Positions 1 through 11,100 of a DNA stretch of 64,000 nt are shown piece by piece. This DNA is from Caenorhabditis elegans. Its lineage: Eukaryota; Nematoda; Chromadorea; Rhabditida; Rhabditidae. Position numbers and translations under genes: made by a program. The notes beneath the pieces were generated by a model, which worked only from the letters and a program-made list of their open reading frames with translations, had not been told where the DNA came from and made no database searches. Location: NCBI RefSeq assembly GCF_000002985.6, contig NC_003282.8, positions 12,462,001-12,526,000 of the forward strand, given 5' to 3'. The number at the start of each line of letters is the position of its first letter. Positions within the stretch are counted from its first letter, which is position 1.

Positions 1-356
1 TTGATTTCTAGAGGATGGTGAATGCGCGAAGGCCAGTAGTGCTATCTCGTACTAGTAGTATAATAAAAATAAGAGTTGCAAATCTTTAAAAAAATTGCAG
101 ACCGATGAAATAGATGTTGTAGATCATCTTAGTTGATTCTGGTGCTGATTCAAGTATTGGGCGCCGCGCAACGCCCTCTAACATAAAATTAGGCGTTTCA
201 GGACAATTTTAGAGATCCTATGATTTTCCACGGATAAATTTCTTCTGAAAATTGATTTGCAAGATGTCTGGATCAGTTTGAACTTAAGTCATGAATAAGT
301 TGTTCTTAGAAAAAGCCAAAAAAAGGGGATTTTATTAGAAAAAATCAAAAATTCGA

Positions 357-558
357 GGGGGCGCTATAGAAGTTGGGCGGTCGTTTTAGAGACTTTTTGA
401 CCTAGTCTCCTCAGTCTATTGAATTTTTTGATGAAAATTTTGGACAGGGGGTTTTTCGACATTTGGAATCGAATGGCATTAGCAGTTTTTGTAAAAAATG
501 TCAGAAGGTGGTGAAATGAGAAAAAATAGGGGGCGCTATAGAAGTTGGGCGCACTGTA
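357..558. mobile_element. Right end of a Tc3-like Tc1/mariner transposon, left end outside the window
   Basis: Read on the minus strand from 558, the end is TACAGTGCGCCCAACTTC, then TATAGCGCCCCC. It resembles the Tc3 end at 47829 (CAGTGTGGG, then TTCTATAGGACCCCC). The core GGGGGCGCTATAGAAGTTGG occurs at 529 and again at 357, an offset of 172 bp. In the Tc3 of this window the inner and outer sites are 173 bp apart. A further match to the Tc3 repeat (ATGGCATTAGCAGTTTTT) lies near 474. The TA at 557-558 fits a TA target. How far the element extends left of 357 cannot be decided, and no matching left end is present. Confidence 0.75.
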
Positions 559-564
559 GGAAGG

Positions 565-1412
565 CTAGGAAATCTTGCAACAAAAATTTTTAAAAACTAA
601 CTTATTAGTGATTGCATCGAAATAATAATCCAATGAATCTGGCATATTCGGTGCACCATTTCCCAACAAATACTTCATATCCACCAAATCATTTTTCTTA
701 AACTCCAACCGAGTTTCCAATTGAATCGTCTGCGCTTTCTTCTTTGCTTCAGCTATCAACGTCGATAAATCTCTTTCGAATTGGGTATTCTGTAGAGTTG
801 TATAAGATCTATGATCCATTCGACCTCTTCGTTCAGCCGGAGCAATTGGAAGTCCATCGATAAAGTACTTGAGACTCTTCTTAATACTTCCATCGGAACC
901 CATCGCTTTCACTTTAAAGTATAGTTTGTGAAGTGGTGGGTATGAATCACGGACTCCTGATCCATTCAGCGAGATTACCCAATTAGATTCACGCGAGTGA
1001 AGGATGTGTCCAGCAAATTGTTTGTGGAGTTGAAGATCCCTAAAACTCATAAAATTAAAAAATATTTCTGAAAAAGCACTAACCAATCGAGCATAGTGCT
1101 TTCAAAAATCGTGGAAAATGCTCCTTTTGCTCGAACATCTTCTGGACCCAGTTTAAATTTGAGTAGATAATTGAAATTGATAAAATTGTCCGCTAGTTGA
1201 TACTCTGAAAATTTAGCCTTGTAGATTTCTGAAAAATTCGGACTAAATGCGTCTACAGTTGAGCTCTATCGGTAATCAGTTCGTGTACTCCACATGGACA
1301 GGAGCCTTGCCTATGTTTTAGCGACCCAGAAGAGTCTAGTTCTCATGGAATGTACCACGCAACTCTGAGCCCTTACAAACAACTTACTTTGCTCCATATG
1401 CATCGCTTTCAT
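565..1412 (-). CDS. Unrecognised 206-aa protein, three exons
   Basis: I do not recognise the family. Exons 1412-1388, 1204-1084 and 1039-565 join in one frame through GT-AG introns: GTAAG/TTTCAG, then GTTAGT/TTTTAG (44 nt). Together they give 207 codons including the stop. The tiny first exon (MKAMHMEQ) is the least certain part. The last exon is rich in charged residues, with a Lys/Glu-rich helix-like stretch in the middle (around EAKKKAQTIQ). No signal peptide or membrane segment is visible. The stop codon lies 7 bases from the end of the Tc3-like transposon, so the last residues may be encoded by disturbed sequence and the gene may be 3'-truncated. Confidence 0.5.
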
Positions 1413-1833
1413 TTTGAACAGCTTTTTCTTGCAATATAAATAGGAATAAATTGTGTTGGAAGAATGTGCTGGAATTTTTATTTATTTTTATTTACGTGGA
1501 ATTATTTGTAAGGCAAAGTATATTAACTTCTTTTTTTTTAAATAATAACAAAAACTCCGATAATAAAGGCCATATTACGCCTAGTTTTTGCATTGTTCTC
1601 GGTGTCTGTATCTAAGCAGATAAAAACATGGTGCATCGCAAAAAGATTCACCTATTGGCAGGTAACATGTTATTGAAACAAATCTAAACAACCCTATAAA
1701 CAAACTTTCATTCAAATTTTGAAACAAAAAAAGAAATATATTTTTTTGTTAAAATACTTAGTTTTCGATTTCAAAAAAAGTGATCACGTGACACGACCTT
1801 TTGTCCTAGTTTTTTATGGCCTTATCAATTCAG

Positions 1834-1842
1834 TATAAAAGG
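1834..1842 (+). promoter_or_regulatory. TATA-box-like element
   Basis: TATAAAAGG stands about 100 bases ahead of the small open frame at 1943, and a CACGTG E-box (in GTGATCACGTGAC) lies about 50 bases further upstream. The pair looks like a core promoter, but transcription is not shown by sequence alone. Confidence 0.3.
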
Positions 1843-1942
1843 TCCAATTCTCGTTAGTCTTGTTCATATTTCGTCAGAAATCTTGGATCAATCGTCTTTT
1901 GAATCGCCAGCCAAAGCTGCCAAGAAGAAAACGAGCAGAAGC

Positions 1943-2327
1943 ATGGGTTCAAGTGATGTGCCAGCAAGATGTCAAAAATCGCAACGTCTAGCTCGAATAA
2001 AAATTTTGTCTGAATCGCTTCTTCTGATTTTTGAAAAAAATTAAATTAGTTTATAGTTACAAGATAGAGAACCGGACATTGTACCATTTTTGCTTTTTGA
2101 TTTCAGTTCCAGAGTCTATTGGTGTTTTGTTGTGTTGCTATTTTTTCCAAATGTTAGTTATAAGAAACGAGCAATTTGTCGATCCAGGCTGTTACATCAA
2201 ACTAAACCTGACGTTTGGTTTCCGGATTCGGACCACCTGGTTCCTGTTGGAGTTGTTACAGACGATTTTCAAGAAATTTTACAATTACGATGTTACAATA
2301 CTTTGAAACTATGCTTTCAACATGAGT
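1943..2327 (+). CDS. Possible small two-exon gene or gene relic
   Basis: A basic open frame starting MGSSDVPARC at 1943 follows the TATA-like box. A good acceptor (TTTGATTTCAG, ending at 2105) precedes a second open stretch that ends at 2327. I could not find a clean GT donor joining the two in one frame; the first frame hits TAA at 2042. It may be a decayed gene, or two unrelated open stretches. No family is recognised and confidence is low. Confidence 0.15.
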
Positions 2328-2334
2328 AGAGCCT

Positions 2335-5300
2335 GGAATGTAAAATGAATACTCGAACATTACATTTGACAAGCCGGACGTTATGTTTGCCAGCCCAACT
2401 TCAAACTTAAAAATGCTTTATTTTCCAATTTACTATAATATATTTACAATTTACTATTGTGAATGGTATGTAGTCGTTTCAAAGAAAACATTTAGTGCTT
2501 AACAAAATATAAATTTTAGTCTAACAAGTGAGTATTCCCCGTTAGGCCAACTTCATAAAGTTGATTTTTTTTAATTTTAGTTAACCAAAAATCCTCATTT
2601 GTAAAAGTTTATAGTTTCCAAAACTTGTACTGAAAAAGTTCAAAAATCTACAAATTTTTGACGTGTTTTATCATTAAGTCATTTTAGAACACATTAAGTT
2701 CAGACTAAATCCCCACTGACAATATTCCACCTTCAAGCTTATAATTCCAGCTAACGATGACGCTCCGTGAATCCAATAGTTCCAAATTACCCAAAAATAA
2801 TTTTCTCAAACGTTTTTTTGCAATATATTTCATGTGACAGCCCATCAAAAAACACTTTCTAAATATCAAACGAAAATTCTAACAATGCGAATTATGTTTA
2901 ACCTGAATCAGTTCCGAGAGGGAAAAAGCACATGAAATTCGGCGAAAAGACGCAGAGAAAGAAAAGAACGTTGTCTGCGCATCTGCTTGGCACCACCAGA
3001 CAAACGGACACTCTCTTCCCGTTCTACTTTCAAGTTTTTTGCTCACTGCTGCTGCTGTTGCTCAAAACAACAAATAAGCACAGAACGAGAGAGCTGCGCG
3101 GAGCAACACAGACACGAAGAGCGAGAGCCATTTCCCCCAATTGTGGTAAAAACACGAGACACTCGCTCTTGTCACTCTATCACCAACAAAACCTTTGGTC
3201 ACTTCTCTTGTTTTCTAGCACATCTAGTCTCTTATGCTTGGTTGCGTGTATACCGGAAAGCGGCGAGTCCTTGTAGCCCGTCCACTTTAAAATCAAAATT
3301 TCTATCGTTCTGAAAGCATTTGTTTCCCGTTTTCACATCAATAGATTCCAACTAAATTCCCGTATTCTTGTCGTATGTGATTCCTCGAACGAACTTGATA
3401 CTTTGAAACGGCTTGTCTCTGACAAACAGCTACGCATGTTTTTTCTTTCCCTCATGTGCTTTTATAATTTTTAGCCGTGCTGTTTAATAGTGTTTCAATT
3501 TTAAGCAAACTGGTGCACAATATTCCCAAAATTACCTTGATTCTTTTATTAGTCTTGCACCCAAATTATAAATAGCTTATAAATAGCTTATAAGTAGATT
3601 CTATTTGGTCTTTTGGCGGCAATTGTGAACATAAATTTTTCAGTGTTTCTGAAAAATTCCTTATTACGGGATGCTAAAAAAGTTATAATTTTTTTTAGTT
3701 CAAAAATTAGAAGAGGAGCTTAAAAATCTAGAATATTATCTATTTTTTTTGAAATTTGAAATTAAATGAAATTCATTCCAAACTTTTCAATTTGAAATAA
3801 AAACTATTTTCAAATTGATGATTAAATTTTTTACATTTTGAAACGTGATTATAACAAGAAAATTAAAATCCAGTTTCCAAAAAATAACCGTATCTTCTCT
3901 ATTAGCAGCACTCTTAACGTTGACTGCTTATATCTAAATTCATTTTCATTTTACTAATAAATGTTGAACTACAAAACTATAGAAAAATGAATAAACTCTA
4001 TTTTGCTAGTTGACAAATGTTTTGATAAATCAAAAGGCAACCGAAATAAGAGCAGTCAAAGTTGACCAATGCAGTCAAAGTTGACCGTATGTTTTTCATT
4101 AACTTTCCAATGTTCATATTCCAATGTTCCTTTCTTCGTTAAATTCGAAATTTCGTATTTTGTTCATTCATTCATTATTTCTTTTCTTCCCTCTCCATCC
4201 CATTCTCTCCTGTTTTCCAACACCAGCACCCGTTTCAAAAAGTATGTCACTTTTTTTTGTCGTCGTCTACTTGTCCAAACATTCAAAAGACACCCGAGAC
4301 AGATTCTCAAGGTGATTTGTCAAATTTTCTGTGTGACCTGATCACCAAATTCTCGTTTACTTGTTATCATCTTTCCAGCTATAATCTCTCAATCTTGATC
4401 AGCTGTTCAAAATCTCGTACTTCCTCTATTAGTCTTGCACCCCTTTCTCACTTCATTTTGACAGTTTATTTTCAACATTTATTAAAATTACTGACAACGA
4501 TTTATAGAGAAAGCAATTATCAAAAAATTGTTCGTTGATAATTTTTTGATAAAACCTATGTCAAATGAGATATGAGCTTCCAAAGTTTGTCAATTGAATG
4601 CAGGATGATTTTCAAATTACTTCAAATTTTTCTATATTACCAAATGCCCAATTAAAAAATTATCAAAATTTAAATTTTCACTCACTCATAATTAAAATTT
4701 AAAATTTGAATCTACTCATCGCGGCGTTGACAAAAAACACCTTCAAAATTTATTTCTACTTTTCTACTTTTTACAGTCTACTTTTTGTGTCAAATAAAAC
4801 CCCCATTGGGACCATTGGCTCTGCAATCATTTTGATTTAAAACCATTAATTTTATGGGTGGGCAACCTTCCGGGTACATACTTCGAATTCTGCAGAATTA
4901 TTTTGCTTAAAAATTGCCAATTGATCAGTTTTAACACCGGTGATTTTGGTGGTCACAATAAAAATGTTTTCTACAAGTTCCTAAAAAATATATATTTTAA
5001 TTATACTAAAATCTTACTCTAAATTTGCCGAAAAACTCCATAATTTTCAAATTGGCAATGTACCAAAACTTAAACTAAAATTTTTGAAAAATCCAATTTT
5101 TTAAAACCCACCTTTGAAATATTTTCTCATGAGAAATCTACAGTTCTTTTCTTGAAAAAAACTATTTCCCTTTTTTCAAATTTTTATATCGATGTTTTCT
5201 GATAGATATTTTGCATTTGAATGGAGCACTTGACAGATATACCAATATTTTGCTTCAATTTTAAGATAGATGAACATATTTAAATTTTCGAAGTAACGGC

Positions 5301-6669
5301 ATTTTCTTTTTCAGAAACTAGAAATTCCTAATTTTTAAGATTATTTTCATGAGGCAAAACATTTTTTTAATCTGTAACACACAGTTTTATCTTGATTTCA
5401 AAGTCATAAAATTTCTTGAAAATTGGCCCACAAAATGCTGTGTAAAACTTATAAAATTAAAAATTTTTTCAAATGCCTGAAATAGATCGGAACTGAATCT
5501 GAAATATTATATTTATCAGAAAGATAAAATATTGCTCTACATTTTTACAAAAATCCTCGTTCAAAAATATTTTCATAAAAAATAGAAAAAATGGGATATT
5601 ATGAAGTGCCACAAATCTCATGGCTCATGAACACATGCACATTCTAATATATGACGTGTTCTAGATATTAATCTATGAGTCTATGCGAAACAGTCAGTGA
5701 GAGTGTGCAAGACGCAGGCCATCTGGAAAGAGAGGTTCATCTAGATCTATGCGCGTTCGAGACTCTACAGAGTATTGCTATAATCTTGCTATTCCGAAAT
5801 TTAAATTAATTGTTTCTTTTTCTTCTATAATATATATTGGGTTTTTCCCCTCTCCATTCTTCCCTACTTGATTACTTATCCGTGTTCTCATGCCAAGGTC
5901 GTTCGATCCCTTTCAACAAAAAATGGGGGGTCTTCTCTTCAGTCTGCGTCTCTCATTTCGACCTTTCCCTAATCTTCCCATGTACCTGTATCGACCCGAT
6001 TTGCAACGCCGTATTTTTTGGAGTGTATTATCGATTCCAACGTCGTCTGTGTGCGCCCATTCTTATTATTTTTCGATTCACAGTCTTGTGAGTTCTGTCT
6101 CAATTTCCCCCCAGCGGACACCTTTATAGCCTCCCTCTCACAATATCGCACATGAATTATTAATTGGAAAACTCTTCACTTGTCAACATTTCCTATTTCC
6201 CATTTCCACCTGTCTCCAAGTTGAAACTTTATTTCGTAATGTCAGCGGGGTTAGGTAGTCCTGCCCATTTGTTGGCTTTCAAGATAGATTTTTCTCAACC
6301 ATCTTCAGTTTTTTCTTGTTAGCTCAGGAAATTCAGTCATCCAAATTTACGAAACAGTCTCACCCAATGATTAGATTTATTTGGTATTTTACATATCACT
6401 AAATTTACCAAATTTTTTGGTTTTTTCTTCGCTATTAATTGCCTTCTTGAAACAATTTAGAGCATAATTTCCACAAGTGACAGTCGTAAACTTGCTTTTT
6501 TATTCTTATTCTTCTAAAAGCTTGGCACTCATATTTTCCAAAGTTCATTTTAATTGCTGTTGTCTCTCAACTTGCTTTGTTTTTCTTCCTCCCATCTCTC
6601 CTATGTTTCTTCAAACACTTTACAATAACAACAATTCTTCTTTACTTTTTACTTTATTTTTCAGTGGCC
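2335..6669. other. Long upstream region of igdb-1 without a convincing gene
   Basis: About 4.3 kb with no reading frame that shows splice structure or recognisable protein. A GC-richer stretch at 2920-3310 with GAGAG/CTCTC runs, and another at 5830-6130, look like promoter-type or first-exon sequence rather than coding DNA. A small hairpin (TTATCAAAAAATT and its complement) lies at about 4518-4554. The region presumably holds the regulatory DNA of igdb-1, and a distal 5' exon is possible because TTTTCAG directly precedes the igdb-1 start. Confidence 0.5.
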
Positions 6670-8188
6670 ATGATGAGGTGGCGTCTAGCCGTCCTCTTTC
6701 TGACGCTTCTGGCGTCAACCACCGGAGACGATACGACCACGAAGGCTTCGGTTTCAACTACAACGAAAAAAGGAACCGATGGCCCACACTTGACGACCGA
6801 TGACGAGGGATTTTTGACTGTAATCCAGGGATTTGCAACTCAGCTTCAGTGCGTCTTGAATACATGCTCAAAGGATGTGATTTGGTACAAGGATGGATCT
6901 CAAATATCCAAAGGATCACAATTCTTGAATACAACTTCAGAGAAAGCCTACAAAATTCAACATTCGATAGAAGTTGATTACGAAAAAGGATGTTCTGGAG
7001 AATGTGACGATTCGAAGCCATGTGGGGATGGCTTCTCGTGTGTTGACAATCAATGTTGCTCGTGCCGGAGAGAGGAGTTTACGTTGGTGCTTCGTAATCT
7101 CACATTTGACGAGTCGGGTAGATATCGGTGTCAATTGGGCAATAAATCCGAACTGCTCGAGTTTCAAGTGGAAGTTCTTGGTGAGTTTTTGAAATTAAAA
7201 TTCAAAGAAAATTTGTTATTTCGGTATGATAATCCAACATGTATTCGAGAAAAAAACAAAAAAAAAGCGTTTTTGTTTTCAATTCGGCTCATTTCCCTTT
7301 TCTACAAAAATTAAAAGTTCATAATTATGGACCAATCAGCAATTCGCTCCACCAACTTTTCAACCAATAAGCATCTTCGGGCTCCGCACAATCTTTCTGA
7401 TTGGTCCAAAAGTTGGCTGAGCCAATCGTTAATTGGTAACGGTTGTCATTTTGGAGGGATTTCAAAATTTAAAATTTTCATTCTTGCTAACTTTTCCATT
7501 TTCCGTTTGTGTAATTTCTCTATTTTTTTTTGACAATTTGGGGTATTTTAAAGCAAAACAAAATATTCACGATCCACTTTTAAATTAAAAAAATTATTTG
7601 GCAAAGGCCGGTTTTCCAGGTTTTCACTTGAATTTTCGGTTTTAAAAGTTGGATTATTATGTTAAAATATGTAGTTTAGTAGATTTGAAGCAATACTCTG
7701 GATATTTTTTTCCTGATTCAATTTTAAAACTCAATATTTCAGAATCCGGACTAAAGGGTGGTTTCCATGAGAACATCTCATATGACCATTCAGAATGTTG
7801 TCAAGAAAAAGGAATTTCTCCGCTATGCCGTGGAATGTGTAAACCCTCGGAAATGGACCAGCACCATTTCGACCCAACAAGCTGCAAAACCGATGACTAC
7901 AAACATTTCCTGTCCTGTGCCACAGAAGACGGAACTCGTTCTCATGTTCATTGCTGCAAGACTCAGCTCGTTCCGAGCTTCTGCTACGATTTCTGCTCGG
8001 GAGACTTCCAGATGCTCCGTCGATCACATCGTCTCTGCCTCTACTATCTTCCAGAGATATTCTCGTGTTTGGATCGTGCCTACCGTATGTTGTCCAACGA
8101 AAAAGGGGGTGTATCCTCGGCTCGTGGTGGTGCTGGTGGAGCCGCCCATCTTTCTGCTTTTATGATTGACAAACCTGTCCGTGGATAG
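6670..8188 (+). CDS. igdb-1: Candidate short secreted isoform of igdb-1, 318 aa
   Basis: If intron 2 is not spliced at 8085, exon 2 stays open for 104 more bases. It adds a Gly/Ala/Ser-rich tail ending MIDKPVRG and stops at 8186-8188, giving 318 residues with only the signal peptide, Ig domain and first DB module. A canonical AATAAA follows at 8281. The read-through segment is clearly richer in G and C than the rest of the intron, which argues that it is used. This would be a membrane-free form; the frame and signal are visible, but use is inferred. Confidence 0.5.
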
Positions 8189-11100
8189 AGAACCCTCTTC
8201 TTCTCTCTTATTTTGTTGTACATTCCAATCTGTTTTCGGTCCTTTTTCTTTGTTTTGCATGTTGATAGTGTGTCCCTCAGAATAAAAGTCCCTGCATGTT
8301 TTCGTTCAGATCATCCCAAATGGAAGAGGCAGCACAGAAATGAGATCTACGGGATGAAGATTTAATCACGCTTTTCTCGATTTTCTTTTTGCAGATCTAC
8401 GTTTCCTAGATCTTATTTTTGTGTTACCTCAAACGAATCACGATAGACCGGCTCTACTTTGACAGCTCATAACTTGATTTTATTTGATTTTAACCAAACT
8501 CACTATCGAAATATAGGAAAATCTTTGGAACATATTTTATATGTCGAAATTTTTTTGATAAAACCAAAGACAACCGTGATATAAGCTGCGAAAGTAGAGC
8601 AATTTCAGAATTAAAGAATTGAAATTGAGAAACTTTAAAAAAAAAGTGCATGCAGCTTGATAATAACATTTTCAATTTTCTAATCACTTTTTTTCAGTGC
8701 CGTATCCTGATCCGCCGACAGCAATTGAAGTGAATGCTGTGGAGCACGATAAGCTATCCGTATGCTGGAAAGAGCCGGAAAAGCACGAGTCGAATAAGAT
8801 GTTCCCGATTCTCGACTATGCAGTTTATTTCAAAGAAATTCCCAATTTCCCATTACTCGGCGGTGATATGTAAGTCAATTATTTTACTGTACCTATAACA
8901 TTTTTTTGACAATTTGCAGGGGTCTTCCTTTGTTAACTGGAGACTATTCGGACATTGGGGATATTCAGGAAGACGATTATCAACAGGAGGAAGATGACGC
9001 GGAAGAAGTTGTCAAAGACTCGACGATTGCACCACGTGGAAAACGAGATGTCGACTTTGAGTCTGATGGAGTCAAGGTTCAGATTCGTGAGAAGCGATCT
9101 ACAATGGTTATTGTGACCAGAGATGATGTGACGAATTCGACGACGATTCGCGAGTTTGCGTTCCAAAATGTTAATACCACAGAAAGATGTGTCACTTTAT
9201 CGGATCTACGATCATCGACAAGATACATTGTCTACGTGACTGCTAGAAATGAGTACGGTACTAGTGTTCCGTCGGTTCGAAACATTGCATCTACCAACGT
9301 TCATATGGTCAAGAACAATGCGAGTTTGCCAGACTCGATGAGTAAGTATTCTTTTAAATTTCTTTCAAGATCAAGCTGAACCATCTGACATGTCTACTCC
9401 ACTTAAATTCCAACTTTAAATTTTTGCAGAATGTTGCACTGATGCAAATGTCACCTCGTTCTGTTCATCAAAAATGTGCAATGTCGCAGAAGATCCATCT
9501 TCATTCTCGACCATCACAATCGCCACTACTTGCCGTGCCGAATGGCCAAAAGTGTCTCCCTGCATTGCCGACGGCCGGAACCATACTGATTGTTGTCTGA
9601 AGAAGGGCGTACAACACGATTGCCTTGAAATTTGTTCGGGAAGCACAAAAGAACTCGGTGTGCATTCAGTTCTTTGCCTCAATCTTGATCTTCAAGCAAT
9701 CTATCAATGCATCAGACAAGGCTATGAGACACATCCATCTGCACCTGGGAATGTGACGATTTCGGAGTTAACAGCTCACAGCGTGACTGTTCAGTGGACT
9801 GAGCCTAATTCAAATGCACATCTCGTCGAGAACTACACACTTTTTATTCGGAAAAATGAACACGGAGAAGCTGTCCGAACAGTGAAGAACGTAATTTCAC
9901 CACATGTTGAACTTGGATTGGATCCAGATTCCGAGTACGTTCTTACTCTTCAATCTCATTCCGCTAATGGTACATCTCTACCTTCAACTGCAAAATTGTT
10001 CTCAACACTTCCAACAACTCGTCCTCCATTGTGCACAATTGGGGAACCAATCTACATGAATGATGGTCGTGTCATGATTTGCGATGCTGTGAATCCTTGT
10101 CCAAATGGATTCAGATGTACTGGAGCTGGTTCTGATCTTTCATATTGTTGCCCACACGATGGAACTCATTCGTCGGAAGAGTTCACTTCCTGTTGTAAGG
10201 AACAGAAAATGCCAGAAAGCTGTATGAGCAGTTGCCAATACAACATGACGCTTCCCGAGAGTTGCAAGGAAAATCTGAATACTTGGGTTCAATGTGCTTC
10301 TGAAGGTCATGATCATTTAAGATGCTGTCTGCAAGAAGAAGTTTCAAAACCATGCCAAACCGCTTGTATGCATCCATTTACTGTACCAGCAGATGAATGC
10401 TTTAGTGAAGTTTCAAAGTATAGAACATGCTTCAGTGCTGCCCATCAAGCCCTTCCAGCCGCTGTCAGGAATGTGGAAGTATCTTCTATCAGCAAGGATT
10501 CCGCGACAATTTCCTGGGAAGATCTCGAAGCGAACATCATTGTTTTCCGTGTTCAATTATTTGAAAAAGGAGGAAATTTGATTAAGACGGAGAACAGTTC
10601 TGCAGACATTTTCCGATTCATTGATCTAGAGCCTAACAAGGATTATTCTGTTCGCGTTACTGCCATCAATTTTTTGGGAGAAGGTCCACCATCATGGAAT
10701 GCTACCTTCACAACCAAGCCGGCGCAGATTTATGAAGGAGATCGACCAGTTGCTCCAGAAAAGCTCAGAATCTCATGGAATTCAGGACCACGCGTAAACG
10801 TCACCTGGGACCCTGTCTCAGTCCGTCGTAACGCTGAAGTGGTGACCAAACCGATTGAGTACACCATTTACTACTTGGATACAGAGCAAAGCTCTACATG
10901 GACAACGTTGAGGACCAATCAAACTTGGGTTGTGATGAGAGATCTTCGCAAAGATGCACTGTATTATGTCTACGTAACAGCAAAGGAAGACAATCGTACC
11001 AGTCGTAGTTCATCAATAATAACTATTCTTGCTCAAAAAGACTCTCCAGGACTTCCAGAGCCAACAATTGTCATTGAACCGGATCACAAGGATGGAGTGT

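Noticed and set aside
1260-1375. GC-richer segment in the first intron of the left-edge gene as a possible small RNA
   Set aside because: Only weak self-complementarity (ACTCCACATGG against CATGGAATGT) and no box motifs or recognised RNA family.
2932-3313. Two overlapping open frames of 108-114 codons in a GC-richer stretch
   Set aside because: Low-complexity, no splice structure, and no domain; two frames are open at once, which points to composition rather than coding. Looks like promoter-type DNA.
4069-4538. Three overlapping plus-strand open frames
   Set aside because: Ser/Phe-rich translations of T/C-rich DNA, with no acceptor, donor or family resemblance.
5837-6151. Open frames on both strands upstream of igdb-1
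   Set aside because: They overlap on both strands, lack homology and end without splice sites; more likely regulatory DNA.
6577-6669. Upstream ATG extension of igdb-1 exon 1
   Set aside because: The extension is T-rich and intron-like and contains the TTTTCAG acceptor. The ATG at 6670 begins a clean signal peptide.
9416-9682. Minus-strand frame inside igdb-1 exon 5
   Set aside because: A shadow of the FN3/DB coding strand; similar shadows occur at 10183, 12561 and in the second copy.
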